Below are positions 63,854 to 64,000 of a DNA stretch of 64,000 nucleotides, one piece after another (within the stretch, counting starts at the first letter, position 1; every line of letters begins with the position of its first letter). The translations under genes were made by a program, and so were the position numbers. The stretch comes from Alteribacillus persepolensis. GTDB lineage: Bacteria > Bacillota > Bacilli > Bacillales > Marinococcaceae. The DNA lies in NCBI RefSeq assembly GCF_900099605.1, contig NZ_FNDK01000005.1:86149-150148 (forward strand). The letters are read 5' to 3'. Below the pieces are notes generated by a model that made no database searches, had not been told where the DNA came from, and saw only the letters and a program-made list of their open reading frames with translations.

Positions 63854-64000
63854 TTTTCATGGAGAGTTTGATCCTGGCTCAGGACGAACGCTGGCGGCGT
63901 GCCTAATACATGCAAGTCGAGCGCGGGAAGCAGTCTGATCCCTTCGGGGTGACGATTGTGGAACGAGCGGCGGACGGGTGAGTAACACGTGGGCAACCTG
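63854..64000 (+). rRNA. 16S ribosomal RNA (5-prime part)
   Basis: Starts about here (TTTTCATGGAGAGTTTGATC, then CTGGCTCAGGACGAACGC) and continues beyond the window. The conserved GGCGTGCCTAATACATGC and GGACGGGTGAGTAACACGTG are present. About 147 nt visible; the exact 5-prime end is by analogy to Bacillus. The rest of the rrn operon is not in view. Confidence 0.97.

Overview
The window is a stretch of core chromosome from a low-to-moderate GC, endospore-forming member of the Bacillaceae with a halophilic or halotolerant lifestyle. Spore-formers are indicated by a gamma-type SASP (sspE), the cortex enzyme gene pdaA and a YtvI-like protein. Osmoadaptation is indicated by a complete ectABC operon, a BCCT transporter and an acidic lipoprotein. 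The right end has the same gene order I recall from Bacillus subtilis: yfhF-recX-yfhH-yfhJ-yfhP-mutY ... fabL-sspE-ygaC-ygaD-ygaE-gsaB-bcp-perR-ygzB-ygxA and then an rRNA operon. I cannot name the genus.

Layout. 0-2 kb: iron-siderophore ABC genes under a Fur-type promoter. 2-8 kb: a tiny membrane ORF, tRNA 2-selenouridine synthase (mnmH), a 3D-domain wall protein, a YtvI-like protein, and a DUF6884/RecB-like nuclease pair. 8-12.3 kb: a trehalose operon treP-treA-treR with two TreR operators, one of them inside the promoter. 12.6-17 kb: a BCCT transporter that seems to start at ATT, mreBH and lplJ. 17.2-22.5 kb: a sulfate assimilation and siroheme operon cysH-sat-cysC-sumT-sirB-sirC without a sulfate permease, whose SUMT carries a HemD-like extension. 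22.6-35.3 kb: thiN, a transporter, the remnant of a siderophore hydroxylase, msrAB, a ferritin-like protein, a lipase-like hydrolase, an FbpB-like small protein, stress proteins, a VLRF1/aeRF1-type protein, OsmC, MATE and a phosphatase. 35.6-41 kb: an AbgT transporter, pdaA and a DUF3231 protein. 41-45.5 kb: ectABC facing a divergent glutamate dehydrogenase. 45.8-64 kb: the conserved yfh/yga block, ending in three tandem rrn promoters, a boxA-like element and the first ~147 nt of 16S rRNA.

No insertion sequence, prophage, CRISPR array or tRNA gene was recognised. Accessory signal is limited to small ORFs, one gene remnant and two families of eroded intergenic repeats. The items most worth following up are the apparent ATT start of the BCCT gene, a second DarA-type (c-di-AMP receptor-like) protein between bcp and perR, the nuclease/DUF6884 pair, the SUMT-HemD-like fusion, the insertion-bearing glutamate dehydrogenase beside ectABC, and three ORFs of 34-59 codons with their own terminators. 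I saw no clear-cut undescribed system. Starts were chosen by Shine-Dalgarno spacing and remembered family lengths; every family assignment is by eye.
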